A stretch of 64,000 bases of DNA from Caballeronia sordidicola (GCF_001544455.2 NZ_FCOC02000003.1:248001-312000); one strand, 5' to 3'; counted from the first letter of the stretch, positions 51,848 to 61,185 are shown. A program made the numbers and translations. The notes: generated by a model not told the origin, from the sequence alone.

Positions 51848-51887
51848 GCGCCGTTGCCGATCACCGAAAATGATCGTGCAACGGCGC
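51848..51887 (-). terminator. Terminator of gnd (minus strand), long hairpin
   Basis: GCGCCGTTGC/GCAACGGCGC form a 10-base outer stem and CGATCA/TGATCG an inner one with a single bulged base and a 7-base loop. On the minus strand it is followed by TTTCTTTTA. It also lies just past the end of the plus-strand isomerase gene and may stop that transcript too. Confidence 0.8.
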
Positions 51888-51938
51888 AGTCAATCACAAC
51901 GTTTCCTGCTTCGGCGTCAGGTCATGACGCCTTGAAGC

Positions 51939-53345
51939 TTACGCCCAATCCGCGTGAAAACTCCCCTTCTTGTCCACGCGCTCGAACGTATGCGCGCCGA
52001 AGAAGTCGCGTTGCGCCTGCACCAGGTTCGCCGGCAGCGTTTCGGAGCGGTAGCTGTCGTAATAAGCCACCGCCGATGAAAACGCCGGTACCGGCACGCC
52101 TGCCTTCACCGCGGCGACCACGACCTCGCGCAACGCGTCCTGATACTTCGCTGCAATGTCGCTGAAGTACGGATCGAGCAGCAGGTTGTGCAAGTCTGCG
52201 TTGGTCTTGTAGGCGTCCGTGATCTTCTGCAGGAACCCCGCTCGGATAATGCAGCCGGCCCGGAAGATTTTCGCGATCTGACCGTATTGCAGATCCCACT
52301 TGTACTCTTCCGAAGCCGCGCGCAACTGCGCGAAGCCCTGTGCATACGAAACAATCTTGCTCAGGAACAAGGCGCGCCGCACGGATTCCACGAACGCGTT
52401 ACGGTCGCCGTCGAACTTGGGCGACGGTCCCTTCAGTTGCTTGCTCGCTTCCACGCGCTGATCCTTGAGCGACGACAGCACGCGCGCAAACACGGCCTCG
52501 GTGATCAGCGGTAGCGGCGCGCCGAGATCGAGCGCATTCTGGCTTGTCCACTTGCCCGTGCCCTTTTGCGCGGCGCGGTCAAGAATCACATCGACGAGAT
52601 CCTTGCCTGTTTCTTCGTCTTTCTTCGAGAAGATCTTCGAGGTGATTTCAATCAGGTAGCTATCCAGCTCGCCCTTGTTCCACTCGACATAAACCTTGCC
52701 CAGTTCTTCATTCGACAAACCCGCCACGCGCTTCAGCACGTCGTAGCTTTCGGCGATCAGTTGCATGTCGCCATACTCGATCCCGTTGTGCACCATCTTC
52801 ACGTAGTGCCCCGCGCCGTCCGGACCCATGTACGCCACGCACGGCTCGCCGTCCGGCGCCTTCGCGGCGATCTCGGTAAGGATCGGAGCCACGAGGTCAT
52901 ACGCTTCCTTCTGGCCGCCGGGCATGATCGACGGGCCCTTGAGCGCGCCTTCCTCGCCGCCCGATACACCCGTGCCGATGAAATGCAGGCCCGACTTCGC
53001 CAGATCCGTGTTGCGGCGGATGGTATCGGTGAAATGGGTGTTGCCGCCGTCGATCAGGATGTCGCCTTTTTCAAGCAGCGGGCGCAGCGAGTCGATGGTG
53101 GCGTCGGTGCCCTGGCCGGCCTTGACCATGAGCAGGATGCGGCGCGGCTTTTCCAGCGACCCGACGAATTCTTCCAGCGTGTAAGAGGGGACGAGCTTCT
53201 TGTCGGGATGCTCGGCCATCAGGTCGTCGGTTTTTTCGCGGCTGCGGTTATAGACCGATACTGCGTGCCCGCGGCTCTCGATATTCAATGCCAGATTGCG
53301 TCCCATGACGGCGAGGCCGACAACGCCGATTGCTTGTTTGCTCAT
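51939..53345 (-). CDS. gnd: 6-phosphogluconate dehydrogenase (decarboxylating)
   Basis: A 468-residue enzyme that oxidises 6-phosphogluconate to ribulose 5-phosphate with NADP. It shows [18 protein letters not shown] at the N-terminal Rossmann loop with the Arg (YNRS) that selects [22 protein letters not shown], and the catalytic Lys/Glu pair in [25 protein letters not shown] precedes the ATG. It is convergent with the sugar ABC/isomerase operon rather than part of it. Length and motifs are normal, so it should be active in the pentose phosphate pathway. Confidence 0.96.
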   Translation of the reverse strand: MSKQAIGVVGLAVMGRNLALNIESRGHAVSVYNRSREKTDDLMAEHPDKKLVPSYTLEEFVGSLEKPRRILLMVKAGQGTDATIDSLRPLLEKGDILIDGGNTHFTDTIRRNTDLAKSGLHFIGTGVSGGEEGALKGPSIMPGGQKEAYDLVAPILTEIAAKAPDGEPCVAYMGPDGAGHYVKMVHNGIEYGDMQLIAESYDVLKRVAGLSNEELGKVYVEWNKGELDSYLIEITSKIFSKKDEETGKDLVDVILDRAAQKGTGKWTSQNALDLGAPLPLITEAVFARVLSSLKDQRVEASKQLKGPSPKFDGDRNAFVESVRRALFLSKIVSYAQGFAQLRAASEEYKWDLQYGQIAKIFRAGCIIRAGFLQKITDAYKTNADLHNLLLDPYFSDIAAKYQDALREVVVAAVKAGVPVPAFSSAVAYYDSYRSETLPANLVQAQRDFFGAHTFERVDKKGSFHADWA

Positions 53346-53728
53346 GTTTCTCTCCGAATGACCGGAGCGCTTGCGGTTCGTGGCCGCGCACGCTGCGGAT
53401 ACGTTTGTGTCAATGGGGGCGGTGTCCGCGATGGCGTTCGGCCGGGTTTTCGCGCCATCTAGCGCGTCGCGCCGGAGCGAGACGCGCGGGATGTGCCGCC
53501 CAACGCGGCCCCGCGCCGCCGAACGCCGCGCGGAACGCGCAGACCGAGCGAGATTACCACTTTGACACGCAACCGGCAGACATCGCGCGCGGCGCAGGCA
53601 TGGCGCGCGGGGCGTGCGCGGGTCGAAAACGGGCCAGCAAGCGCCCCTTTCGGCGGCGGTCTAGAATGAGCGTCCCAGCCCGTTCCAGGACCGATCCGCG
53701 CGCCGGAAAAAGCGCACAAGGCAAATGC
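53346..53728. other. Intergenic region between gnd and the GIY-YIG-like gene
   Basis: 383 GC-rich bases. A TTGACA near 53564 on the plus strand is a possible -35, but no -10 is clear. The long open frame from 53330 has no plausible product before the GIY-YIG-like segment. Nothing else was identified. Confidence 0.35.
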
Positions 53729-54064
53729 ATGGCCCTTAGAAGGAAGGCTCACCACTACCACGTCTACGTGATCGAACTCGCCGATACGGTGTGGAACGAA
53801 GCGCGGTTCCGGCGCGCCAATCCGGATTATGTGCTGGGCAAGCCGTTTGTTTATGTAGGCATGACGGGCATCGACCCGGACGTTCGTTTCGATAAACACA
53901 AGGCCGGCATCCAGTCGAACCGGTATGTGCGCGAGTTCGGGCTGCGCCTGTTGCCACAACTGTACGAGTTGTACAACCCCATGCCGTACGAAGGCGCGCG
54001 AGAGATGGAAGTGGAACTGGCAATCGGCTTGCGGGAAGCGGGATACGGCGTATGGCAGGCGTGA
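53729..54064 (+). CDS. GIY-YIG-like nuclease-domain protein
   Basis: A 111-residue protein starting MALRRKAHHYHVYVIEL. The first block HVYVIELAD plays the GIY role and FVYVGMTGIDPDVRFDKHKAG plays the YIG block with the conserved Arg53 and His57; the acidic MEVELAIGL near the end may hold the metal-binding glutamate. The spacing between the two blocks is larger than usual (about 30). The ATG at 53729 is preferred over an upstream in-frame ATG. It may be a small DNA endonuclease or a repurposed fold; no mobile-element context is present. Confidence 0.7.
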   Translation: MALRRKAHHYHVYVIELADTVWNEARFRRANPDYVLGKPFVYVGMTGIDPDVRFDKHKAGIQSNRYVREFGLRLLPQLYELYNPMPYEGAREMEVELAIGLREAGYGVWQA

Positions 54065-54117
54065 AGACAGCGCGCGGATTCCGGGCGCATCGATCAGACT
54101 AATCGGGAGCAGCACAT

Positions 54118-55062
54118 ATGCGGATACTGGTGGTGGGCGCAGGCGCAATTGGCGGATATTTTGGCGGACGGCTGCTCAATGCCGGACGCGACGTAACGTT
54201 TCTCGTGCGCGGACGGCGCGCCGCGCAACTGGCGCGAACGGGTCTCAACCTGCGCAGCCCGAACGGCGATTTATCGATACCCAATCCGCCCGTCGTGCTG
54301 GCAAAAGACGTCGCCGAGCCCTTCGACCTGATCCTGCTGAGCTGCAAGGCTTACGACCTCGACGGTGCCATCGAGTCGATCAAGACCTCGGTGGGTCCGG
54401 ACACTGCCATCCTGCCGCTGCTCAACGGCATGCGGCATCTGGACGTGCTCGAAACGCAGTTTGGTCCCGACCATGTACTCGGCGGCCAGTGCGTCGCTGC
54501 CGTGACGCTCGACGCCGAGGGGACCATCGTGCATTTGAACAAGATGCATTCGATGACCTTCGGCGAGCTTGCAGGCGGCACATCGGCGCGTATCGAGGCC
54601 ATCGCCGCCGAATTCTCGGGCGCGCAATTCGACGCCGCCGCGAGCCCGAATATCCTTCAGTCCATGTGGGAAAAATGGACTTTCCTCGCGACGCTCGCGG
54701 CCGGCACGTGCTTGATGCGCGCACCCGTTGGCGACATCATCGCGGCGCCGGGCGGTCAGAAACTGCTGCTCGATCTCTTCGATGAAGCCCGCGCCATTGC
54801 CGCGGCAAACGGCTTTGCGCCCGGCGAGGCCGCGGTCACCCGCACGCATTCCATGTTGACCGAAGCGGGTTCCGGCATCACCGCGTCGATGCTGCGCGAC
54901 CTGGAAAATGGCGCGCGCATCGAGGCGGATCACGTGGTGGGCGATCTGATCGCGCGTGGGAATGTGCCCGGGCACGAGCAGCACTCGCCGATTTTCTCGA
55001 CCGCGTACACCCACCTGAAGGCATACGAATCGCGCCGGGACCGAAGCGCGAAAGCCTTGTAA
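54118..55062 (+). CDS. panE: 2-dehydropantoate 2-reductase (PanE/ApbA family)
   Basis: A 314-residue reductase. The Rossmann loop GAGAIGGYFGGRL is at residues 7-19, NADP-selective basic residues follow, LLSCKAYDLD holds the catalytic lysine near 72 and SMWEKW near 181 a second one; FLATLAAGTCLMRAP is typical. It would reduce ketopantoate in pantothenate synthesis, though many homologues reduce other 2-keto acids. GGGAG precedes the ATG. It stands alone between the GIY-YIG-like gene and the chromate pair, so it may not be the only copy in the genome. Confidence 0.83.
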   Translation: MRILVVGAGAIGGYFGGRLLNAGRDVTFLVRGRRAAQLARTGLNLRSPNGDLSIPNPPVVLAKDVAEPFDLILLSCKAYDLDGAIESIKTSVGPDTAILPLLNGMRHLDVLETQFGPDHVLGGQCVAAVTLDAEGTIVHLNKMHSMTFGELAGGTSARIEAIAAEFSGAQFDAAASPNILQSMWEKWTFLATLAAGTCLMRAPVGDIIAAPGGQKLLLDLFDEARAIAAANGFAPGEAAVTRTHSMLTEAGSGITASMLRDLENGARIEADHVVGDLIARGNVPGHEQHSPIFSTAYTHLKAYESRRDRSAKAL

Positions 55063-55171
55063 GGCATGCGGTGAAAACACGGGAAATTCGTCAGTTGTCC
55101 GCGTCAGTGCTTTGAATCCGCGCAAATAAAGCGTTACCCTCTGCGCTTTTCCAAAGCACTTATCGCCATCA

Positions 55172-55756
55172 ATGCACGAAGACGCTCACGATCAGCCACT
55201 CGCGCCGCCGACCATCGCGGAAATTTTCATCGGCTTCCTGACGCTTGGGCTGACCGCCTTCGGCGGTGCACTGCCGCTTGCACGCCGCGAAGTGGTCGAG
55301 CGCCGCAAATGGCTCAACGCCGATGAATTCACGGATCTGCTCGGGCTGTGCCAGTTTCTCCCCGGCGGCAATGTCATCAATTTATCGGTGGCGATCGGAA
55401 TGAAGTTTCGCGGCGTTCCCGGTGCGCTCGCGGGCCTGCTTGGCTTGATTGTGGGACCGTCGCTGATCGTGATCGCGCTCGGCGTGCTCTATCAGCGCAC
55501 GCACAACGACGCGCACATTCGCCATCTCTTCGCGGGATTGGCTGCGGCTGCGGCGGGTCTGCTGGTATCGATGGCCGTCAAAGTCGCGTGGCCATTGCGC
55601 AGGAAATTGTCGATGGCGGTCATCGCCGTGCTGGCCTTCGCGGCAATCGCATTGGTGCGCTTGCCGCTGTTGCCCGTGATGCTCGTCCTCACGCCGATAT
55701 CGATTTTCATCGCGTCGAAATTCAGCGGTGAGACGAACCGCGGGGCTAACCAATGA
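55172..55756 (+). CDS. chrA: Chromate transporter, N-terminal half (short-chain ChrA)
   Basis: A 194-residue six-helix protein. It carries the FGG and PGG/PGP marks of the CHR family: TAFGGALPLARRE at 31 and CQFLPGGNVINLSV at 68. Short-chain CHR proteins work as pairs of oppositely inserted halves, and the next gene is the other half (overlap ATGA at 55753-55756). The pair should export chromate, or import/export sulfate-like anions. A regulator such as ChrB was not seen. Confidence 0.85.
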   Translation: MHEDAHDQPLAPPTIAEIFIGFLTLGLTAFGGALPLARREVVERRKWLNADEFTDLLGLCQFLPGGNVINLSVAIGMKFRGVPGALAGLLGLIVGPSLIVIALGVLYQRTHNDAHIRHLFAGLAAAAAGLLVSMAVKVAWPLRRKLSMAVIAVLAFAAIALVRLPLLPVMLVLTPISIFIASKFSGETNRGANQ

Positions 55757-56283
55757 ATCACGATCTCGTCTCGCTCGCCGCGATTTTCAGCCAGCTTTCG
55801 TTGCTCGCGTTCGGCGGCGGCAATTCCATCCTGCCCGAGATGCAGCGGCAAGTGGTCGAGGTGCATCAGTGGATGTCGAAGGCGGATTTTTCCGCGCTGT
55901 TCGCGCTCGCGCAAGCCGCGCCGGGACCGAACATGATGGTCGTGACGCTGGTCGGCTGGCACGTGGCGGGTTGGCCGGGAGTGATCGTGACATCGATTGC
56001 GAAGTTCGGGCCGTCGTCATTCGTCACTGTCGCCGCCATGCATGCGTGGGAGCGCTTCAAGCACCATTCGTGGCGCCGCTACGTGCAACTCGGCCTCGTG
56101 CCTATGACGGCGGGGTTGCTGGCAGCAAGCGCCGCGCTGATTGCGGAGGCGTCGGATACGCAATGGGTGCTGGGCGGGATTACGGCGGCGGTCGCGCTGT
56201 TGTCGTTCAAGACAAAGGTGCATCCGCTATGGTTGCTGGCTTTGGGAAGTCTGGTCGGGCTGACGGGATTCGGGCAGTTCTAG
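55753..56283 (+). CDS. Chromate transporter, C-terminal half
   Basis: A 176-residue six-helix partner of the gene before it. It shows SLLAFGGGNSILPEMQRQ near 15 and LAQAAPGPNMMVVTLVGW near 52, the second CHR signature. Translational coupling through the ATGA overlap argues for 1:1 assembly. In longer ChrA proteins these halves are one chain, so this is a split version. Chromate specificity is a family inference. Confidence 0.85.
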   Translation: MNHDLVSLAAIFSQLSLLAFGGGNSILPEMQRQVVEVHQWMSKADFSALFALAQAAPGPNMMVVTLVGWHVAGWPGVIVTSIAKFGPSSFVTVAAMHAWERFKHHSWRRYVQLGLVPMTAGLLAASAALIAEASDTQWVLGGITAAVALLSFKTKVHPLWLLALGSLVGLTGFGQF

Positions 56284-56334
56284 GCCGCGCTGGGTCGCGG
56301 GTGGGGAACGTGCCTGATATGTATGCGCCAAGCC

Positions 56335-56883
56335 TTAAGCGGCATCGATGAGTTCGGCAATATCGTCAACATCGATGGTGCGGCCATGTTTGTTCTTCAC
56401 GCCGCGGCCCCACGCCTGAACAAACGCGCCCGGACTCAGATAGCGGGCAAGTTCGGCAGCGGCGTGAGGCGGCATGCGCAGCGACGTGCCTTCGTCCAGC
56501 AGCGCGCCGCGCAATTCGCCCCTTGGACCATACAACGACATGGTCACTTCTCCCTGTACATCCATTGGCTTGCCTTCAAGTCTTGCAGTACCTGGCACAT
56601 GATGTTGCGGCCCTTCGTCGATGATCTCGACGCCGTTCTGGCTCGCCAAGGAAACAGCCGCAATGACGTTGGCGGTACGCGGTTTCACGCCGCGCACGCG
56701 AATGGTATTGCCGGGCGCAATGTGCTTCGTCACTTGCCTTGTCATATGCGGCGGGAAGTGAACTTGCAGCGTGCTGCCCGGCGTGTTCAGGATCAGGCCG
56801 TCAAGCTCACCGTGGGGATTCAACAGGAATTGCGTTACCTTGCCGCGCGTTTCCGGCAGGCAGGCGGGATCGATCCAATGCAT
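56335..56883 (-). CDS. Hypothetical protein made of two tandem repeats
   Basis: A 182-residue protein starting MHWIDPACLPETRG; GGAG is 6 bases before this ATG, and a longer start (56976) is less likely. The sequence is an internal duplication: RGKVTQFLLNPHGELDGLIL plus STLQVHFPPHMTRQV and, near residue 108, QGEVTMSLYGPRGELRGALL plus TSLRMPPHAAAEL, each followed by a G-rich turn (KHIAPGNTIRVRG; RYLSPGAFVQAWGRG). Each unit looks like a small beta-barrel, possibly OB-like. No signal peptide. Function is unknown; it is divergent from a thioredoxin-like gene. Confidence 0.6.
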   Translation of the reverse strand: MHWIDPACLPETRGKVTQFLLNPHGELDGLILNTPGSTLQVHFPPHMTRQVTKHIAPGNTIRVRGVKPRTANVIAAVSLASQNGVEIIDEGPQHHVPGTARLEGKPMDVQGEVTMSLYGPRGELRGALLDEGTSLRMPPHAAAELARYLSPGAFVQAWGRGVKNKHGRTIDVDDIAELIDAA

Positions 56884-57050
56884 GAGCGCTCCAATAAAGT
56901 CAGTCGCCGTTCGCGAACGGCGGAGAACGAGATGCATCGGTTCAGCAAGAAACCTGCCTCGCGGCCCTCCCGCCATAAAAGAGCGGCTGCAAGCGGGCTG
57001 GATCGTTGCTCACTAGAATGTACGATGATCCGATAAAAGGAGCACCCTTC

Positions 57051-57389
57051 ATGGCGATGACAACCGATTACGCAACAGCCGAGCCGCCGCGTGCGGATAT
57101 CGATGATCTTGCGGGGCCAACGGTGGTTGAGTTCGGCACCGCGTGGTGCGGTTATTGCAAGGCGGCCCAGCCGCTGATTGCACAGGCGTTCAACAATCAC
57201 CCTGGCGTGCGGCATCTGAAGATCGAAGATGGCAGCGGCAGGCCGCTTGGCCGGTCTTTTCGCGTCAAGCTCTGGCCGACGCTGATTTTCATGGACAGCG
57301 GACGGGAAGTCGCGCGGCTGGTTCGGCCAAGGGACGTGACGGAAATACGCGATGCGTTTGCGCTCATCGACAAAACGCTTTCCACTTGA
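57051..57389 (+). CDS. Thioredoxin-like protein
   Basis: A 112-residue thioredoxin-fold protein starting MAMTTDYATAEPP with AAGGAG 8 bases upstream. The active site is WCGYC (about 33-37) rather than the usual WCGPC, with the cis-proline loop LWPTLIF later in the chain. No signal peptide, so it should be cytosolic. The changed dipeptide alters redox potential, so it may serve as a selective reductase. The partner is unknown. Confidence 0.82.
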   Translation: MAMTTDYATAEPPRADIDDLAGPTVVEFGTAWCGYCKAAQPLIAQAFNNHPGVRHLKIEDGSGRPLGRSFRVKLWPTLIFMDSGREVARLVRPRDVTEIRDAFALIDKTLST

Positions 57390-57599
57390 AGCGCCTTCTT
57401 GCGAGGGGTTTTGCCGGCCGTCACCAGTGCGATGGCGAGGGCGAGGAATATCATCGGTGGAAGCAGAGGGCTGGAACGAGCGTTTCTGCAGGATAACGGC
57501 GCAGCGAACTTTCCGCGCGACGGCGCGGTCCACCGTCGAGTGGGCGGTTCCCTAACTTTCCAACATAACGTGCCATTCGCGGTTATCAGGAGAATTGAC
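57390..57599. other. Gap between thioredoxin-like and ketoglutarate semialdehyde dehydrogenase genes
   Basis: 210 bases. An open frame continues upstream of the dehydrogenase start, but its residues do not resemble the family, so I start the gene at 57600. No clear promoter, though AGGAG precedes the ATG. Confidence 0.4.
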
Positions 57600-59177
57600 A
57601 TGCAGATCACGGGTGAAATGCTGATCGGTAAAACGGCCGTGCGCGGAACAGATGCAACGCTGCACGCCTTCGATCCCGCGCGCAATCTCAAGCTCGAGCC
57701 GGCGTTCGGCGGCGGCGGCGCGAAGGAAGTCGCGCGCGCGGCGGAGCTGGCCGAACAGGCCTTCGATACCTACCGCCTCGCGCCGCTCGAAACACGCGCG
57801 CAGTTTCTCGAAGCGATTGCGGACAACATCGTGGAAATCGGCGATGCGCTTATCGATCGCGCGCACGCCGAATCCGCTCTGCCGAAAGCGCGTCTCGAAG
57901 GCGAGCGCGCCCGTACGGTTGGGCAGTTGAAGCTGTTTGCCTCGCTCGTGCGGGAAGGGCGATGGTTGAGCGCCACGCTCGATTCGCCGCAGCCCGATCG
58001 CAAGCCGTTGCCACGTCCCGATCTGCGCCTGCAGAAGATACCGGTCGGCCCGGTTGCGGTGTTCGGCGCGAGTAATTTTCCGCTGGCGTTTTCGGTAGCC
58101 GGGGGCGATACCGCCGCAGCGCTTGCCGCCGGTTGTCCGGTTGTCGTCAAGTCGCATCCTGCGCATCTGGGAACGTCCGAAATGGTCGGACGCGCGATCC
58201 AGAAAGCGGTATCGGACATGGGCTTGCCCGAGGGCGTGTTCTCGCTCGTGGTGGGCGAGGGCAACGGGATCGGCGAGGCGCTGGTCGCGCATCCGGCCAT
58301 CAAGTCGGTCGGCTTCACGGGTTCCCGGCGTGGCGGCCTTGCCTTGATGGAGATTGCATCGAAACGGCGCGAGCCGATTCCCGTGTTCGCCGAAATGAGC
58401 AGCATCAATCCGTTCTTCGTGCTGCCGGGCGCGCTGGCCGCGCGCGCTGAAACGCTTGCAAGCGGATTCGTGGATTCGCTCACCCTTGGCGTCGGCCAGT
58501 TCTGCACGAATCCGGGTCTCGTACTCGCGCTGGAAGGGCCGCATTTGCAGGGGTTTATCGACTATGCGGTGAGCGCGCTGGAGAAGAAGAGCGCTCAGAC
58601 CATGCTGACGTCAGGGATTGCCGCGGCCTATCAGAAAGGGATCGCGCAACGCGATCAATCCGGTGTCGAGCGCGTTGCAACCGGCGCCGAAACCGATGTG
58701 CCTTTCGCCGCGCTGCCAGCGCTTTTTACCGTCAGCGCCGAGCGTTTTGCGGACACGCCGCATCTCGCGGACGAGATTTTCGGTCCGGCGGCGCTGATCG
58801 TGATTTGCCGCGACGAGGACGAGATGCTGGACCTCGCGCGGCGTATCGAAGGTCAGTTGACCGCCACGCTTCAGCTTGAAAACGATGACGTGCCGTTCGC
58901 CCGCCGCCTCATGCCGATCCTCGAGCGCAAGGCCGGGCGGATTCTCGCGAACGGCTTTCCAACGGGCGTCGAAGTATCGTATGCCATGGTGCATGGCGGC
59001 CCATATCCGGCGACCTCCGACAGCCGCGCGACTTCGGTGGGCGCAATGGCTATCGAGCGGTTCCTGCGGCCGGTGTGCTATCAGGATCTGCCGGCGGCCT
59101 TGTTGCCGCTCGCGCTTCAGGACGACAATCCGCTGAGCCTGTGGCGTCTGCGCGATGGCGAGCTTGGACCCAATTGA
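57600..59177 (+). CDS. Alpha-ketoglutarate semialdehyde dehydrogenase
   Basis: A 525-residue aldehyde dehydrogenase. Catalytic Cys302 (GQFCTNPG), general base Glu265 (PVFAEMSS) and oxyanion Asn159 (GASNFPLAF) are present; FTGSRRGG covers the cofactor loop. The chain pattern matches KGSADH enzymes that finish oxidative sugar pathways (arabinose, glucarate, hydroxyproline) by making 2-oxoglutarate. AGGAG precedes the ATG. It is followed after 31 bases by an SMP-30 lactonase, consistent with sugar-acid or aldose oxidation. GudD at 44 kb provides an upstream step of such a pathway. Confidence 0.88.
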   Translation: MQITGEMLIGKTAVRGTDATLHAFDPARNLKLEPAFGGGGAKEVARAAELAEQAFDTYRLAPLETRAQFLEAIADNIVEIGDALIDRAHAESALPKARLEGERARTVGQLKLFASLVREGRWLSATLDSPQPDRKPLPRPDLRLQKIPVGPVAVFGASNFPLAFSVAGGDTAAALAAGCPVVVKSHPAHLGTSEMVGRAIQKAVSDMGLPEGVFSLVVGEGNGIGEALVAHPAIKSVGFTGSRRGGLALMEIASKRREPIPVFAEMSSINPFFVLPGALAARAETLASGFVDSLTLGVGQFCTNPGLVLALEGPHLQGFIDYAVSALEKKSAQTMLTSGIAAAYQKGIAQRDQSGVERVATGAETDVPFAALPALFTVSAERFADTPHLADEIFGPAALIVICRDEDEMLDLARRIEGQLTATLQLENDDVPFARRLMPILERKAGRILANGFPTGVEVSYAMVHGGPYPATSDSRATSVGAMAIERFLRPVCYQDLPAALLPLALQDDNPLSLWRLRDGELGPN

Positions 59178-59208
59178 CCCAACCACACAGCAAGGAGACC
59201 TTATCTTG

Positions 59209-60138
59209 ATGGAGCGCCGTTATCCCGATCCTGCCGTCCGCGTACTGGACGAGCGATTCAACGCGCTGCGCGTGACGGCGGCATCGGTGGAATGTCTGTA
59301 CCAAGGCGCTCGATGGTCGGAAGGACCAGTCTGGTTCGGCGACACGCGCTCGCTTCTGTGGAGCGACATTCCAAACAACCGCATGCTCCGATGGGACGAG
59401 GAAACCGGCGTCGTCAGCACGTTCCGGAAGCCCTCGAACAACGCGAACGGCAACACGCGCGACCGCGAAGGGCGGCTTGTGACATGCGAGCATCTGACGC
59501 GCCGCGTGACGCGCACGGAATACGACGGGTCGATCACGGTGATCGCCGATCAATACCAGGGCAAGCCGCTCAATTCTCCCAACGACGTGATCGTCAAATC
59601 CGATGGCTCCATCTGGTTCAGCGATCCAACATTCGGCATCGATGGATTCTACGAAGGCGAGCAGAAGCCGCCGGAATTGACGCCGGGTGTGTATCGGGTC
59701 GATGCGAAAAGCGGCGAGATCACGTTGATGATTTCCGATCTGGCCGGTCCGAACGGACTCGCATTTTCGCCGGATGAATCCGTGCTTTATGTAGTCGATT
59801 CGCGCGCGTCGCCGCGTGAAATCCTTGCATACGAAATGGCGCCGGATGGCTGTTCGTTCAACGATTCGCGCGTGGTGATCGACGCTCGCGATGGCACGCC
59901 GGATGGTTTTCGCGTCGATATCCACGGCAACCTCTGGTGCGGCTGGGGCATGGGGAGCGACGAGCTTGACGGGGTGCGCATATTTACGCCGCGCGGTGAA
60001 GCGATCGGGCATATCGCGTTGCCCGAACGCTGCGCGAACGTGTGTTTTGGCGGCCGGCACCGCAACCGCTTGTTCATGGCCGCGAGTCACGGGCTCTACG
60101 CGCTGTACGTCAATACACAAGGCGTGAAGGGCGGCTGA
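59209..60138 (+). CDS. SMP-30/gluconolactonase-family lactonase
   Basis: A 309-residue six-bladed beta-propeller hydrolase starting MERRYPDPAVRVLD, with AAGGAG upstream. Metal-ligand candidates: Glu in SEGPVWF near 44, Asn in NSPNDVIVKSDG near 126, Asn in GPNGLAFSPDE near 176 and Asp in YVVDSRASP near 195. It should open aldonolactones (arabinono-, xylono- or gluconolactone) formed by a sugar dehydrogenase. It shares an operon with the dehydrogenase before it. Substrate sugar is not determined. Confidence 0.88.
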   Translation: MERRYPDPAVRVLDERFNALRVTAASVECLYQGARWSEGPVWFGDTRSLLWSDIPNNRMLRWDEETGVVSTFRKPSNNANGNTRDREGRLVTCEHLTRRVTRTEYDGSITVIADQYQGKPLNSPNDVIVKSDGSIWFSDPTFGIDGFYEGEQKPPELTPGVYRVDAKSGEITLMISDLAGPNGLAFSPDESVLYVVDSRASPREILAYEMAPDGCSFNDSRVVIDARDGTPDGFRVDIHGNLWCGWGMGSDELDGVRIFTPRGEAIGHIALPERCANVCFGGRHRNRLFMAASHGLYALYVNTQGVKGG

Positions 60139-60153
60139 AGAGTGCCTGGGGAT

Positions 60154-60585
60154 TTATCCGGCCGCGCGCTTTTCCATCAGCTTGGCCGGTTCCGCTGGGG
60201 CCGCAAACCCGAAGCGCGCGTACAGCGTGTGTGCGCTCGACGTAGTCAGCATCATCTTTCGCAAACCCTGCAAATCCGGATGCGTCAGTACGCATCGCAC
60301 GAGCCAGACGCCGAGGCCGTTGCCCTGATGTTCGGGCAGCACGAAGACATCGGCGAGATACGCGAAGCTCACCGTGTCCGTGATCGCGCGTGCATAACCA
60401 ATCTGGACGCCGCGATGAAACAGCCCGAACGCGAGCGAATGGCGCGCCGCGCGTTCGACCTTCTCGCGCGAGATCCCCGGCGACCAGTACGCGACTTCGC
60501 TCAAGTACCGATGCACGACATCGAAGTCGAATTCGGCAATATCCGTTGTTACGCGATAATCGTCGCGCAGCCATTCGATCGCCAT
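60154..60585 (-). CDS. GNAT-family N-acetyltransferase
   Basis: A 143-residue GNAT protein. The acetyl-CoA-binding motif A is near 80-97: VFVLPEHQGNGLGVWLVR (Q/R-x2-G-x-G/A form), followed by LTTSSAHTLYARFGF, the usual motif B. The start lies directly after the stop of the SDR gene before it on the minus strand, so they form one unit. Acceptor unknown (amine, amino acid or peptide). Confidence 0.87.
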   Translation of the reverse strand: MAIEWLRDDYRVTTDIAEFDFDVVHRYLSEVAYWSPGISREKVERAARHSLAFGLFHRGVQIGYARAITDTVSFAYLADVFVLPEHQGNGLGVWLVRCVLTHPDLQGLRKMMLTTSSAHTLYARFGFAAPAEPAKLMEKRAAG

Positions 60586-61185
60586 TCAACGCACCTTGTA
60601 GACGCGGCCGGTTTCGAGTCCTTCCACGCTGCGGCTGTAAGCCAGCGCCACGCGTGCGCCGGATGCCGCTTCAAAGCCGCGGAAGTACGGGCCGAACGCT
60701 TCGCGCGCTTCTTCCAGCATGGTTGCATTGACCACGTTGATGCGCAGTCCGCGCGGTAGCTCGATCGCGGCGCCCCGTACAAAACCTTCTATTGCGCCGT
60801 TCACCGCTGCGGCGCTCGCGCCATACTTGATCGGTTCGTCTCCAACGATTCCGCTTGTCAGCGTGAACGAGCCGCCATCGTTTAGATAACGCTGCGCATG
60901 AAGCACGAGATTGACCTGGCCCATGAGCTTGTCATCTAGGCCGATACGGAACTGTTCCGAGGTCATTTGCGAGAGTTCGCCGAAATGCACATGGCCGGCG
61001 GTGGCCACAATGGCATCGACCTGGCCAATCGATTTGAAAAGCGCATGAACGCTGTTGAGATCGGTCAGGTCCACGCGATGCGTGCCGCGCGTCGCGCCGA
61101 TCTCGAACACTTCGTGACGTGGCGCGAACTCGGCCAGAACGGCCCGGCCGACTGTGCCCGTGGCACCGATAACGGCAATTTTCAT
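60586..61185 (-). CDS. SDR-fold protein lacking the catalytic lysine (Lin1944-like)
   Basis: A 199-residue short-chain dehydrogenase-like protein. The NAD(P) loop GATGTVGRAV is at residues 7-16, but the active site reads KYGASAAAVNG where YxxxK should give lysine, so the catalytic lysine is alanine. This matches the Lin1944-type subgroup of classical SDRs that lacks the usual tetrad. It may bind a cofactor without reducing a substrate, or use another residue. It sits immediately upstream of the GNAT gene on the same strand; co-transcription is likely. Confidence 0.78.
   Translation of the reverse strand: MKIAVIGATGTVGRAVLAEFAPRHEVFEIGATRGTHRVDLTDLNSVHALFKSIGQVDAIVATAGHVHFGELSQMTSEQFRIGLDDKLMGQVNLVLHAQRYLNDGGSFTLTSGIVGDEPIKYGASAAAVNGAIEGFVRGAAIELPRGLRINVVNATMLEEAREAFGPYFRGFEAASGARVALAYSRSVEGLETGRVYKVR

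Noticed and set aside
53330-53728. N-terminal extension of the GIY-YIG-like frame
   Set aside because: Low-complexity Arg/Ala sequence with no family similarity overlapping the gnd promoter region.
57552-58544. 330-codon minus-strand frame inside the ketoglutarate semialdehyde dehydrogenase
   Set aside because: The plus-strand gene has all catalytic residues; the antisense product shows no domain.
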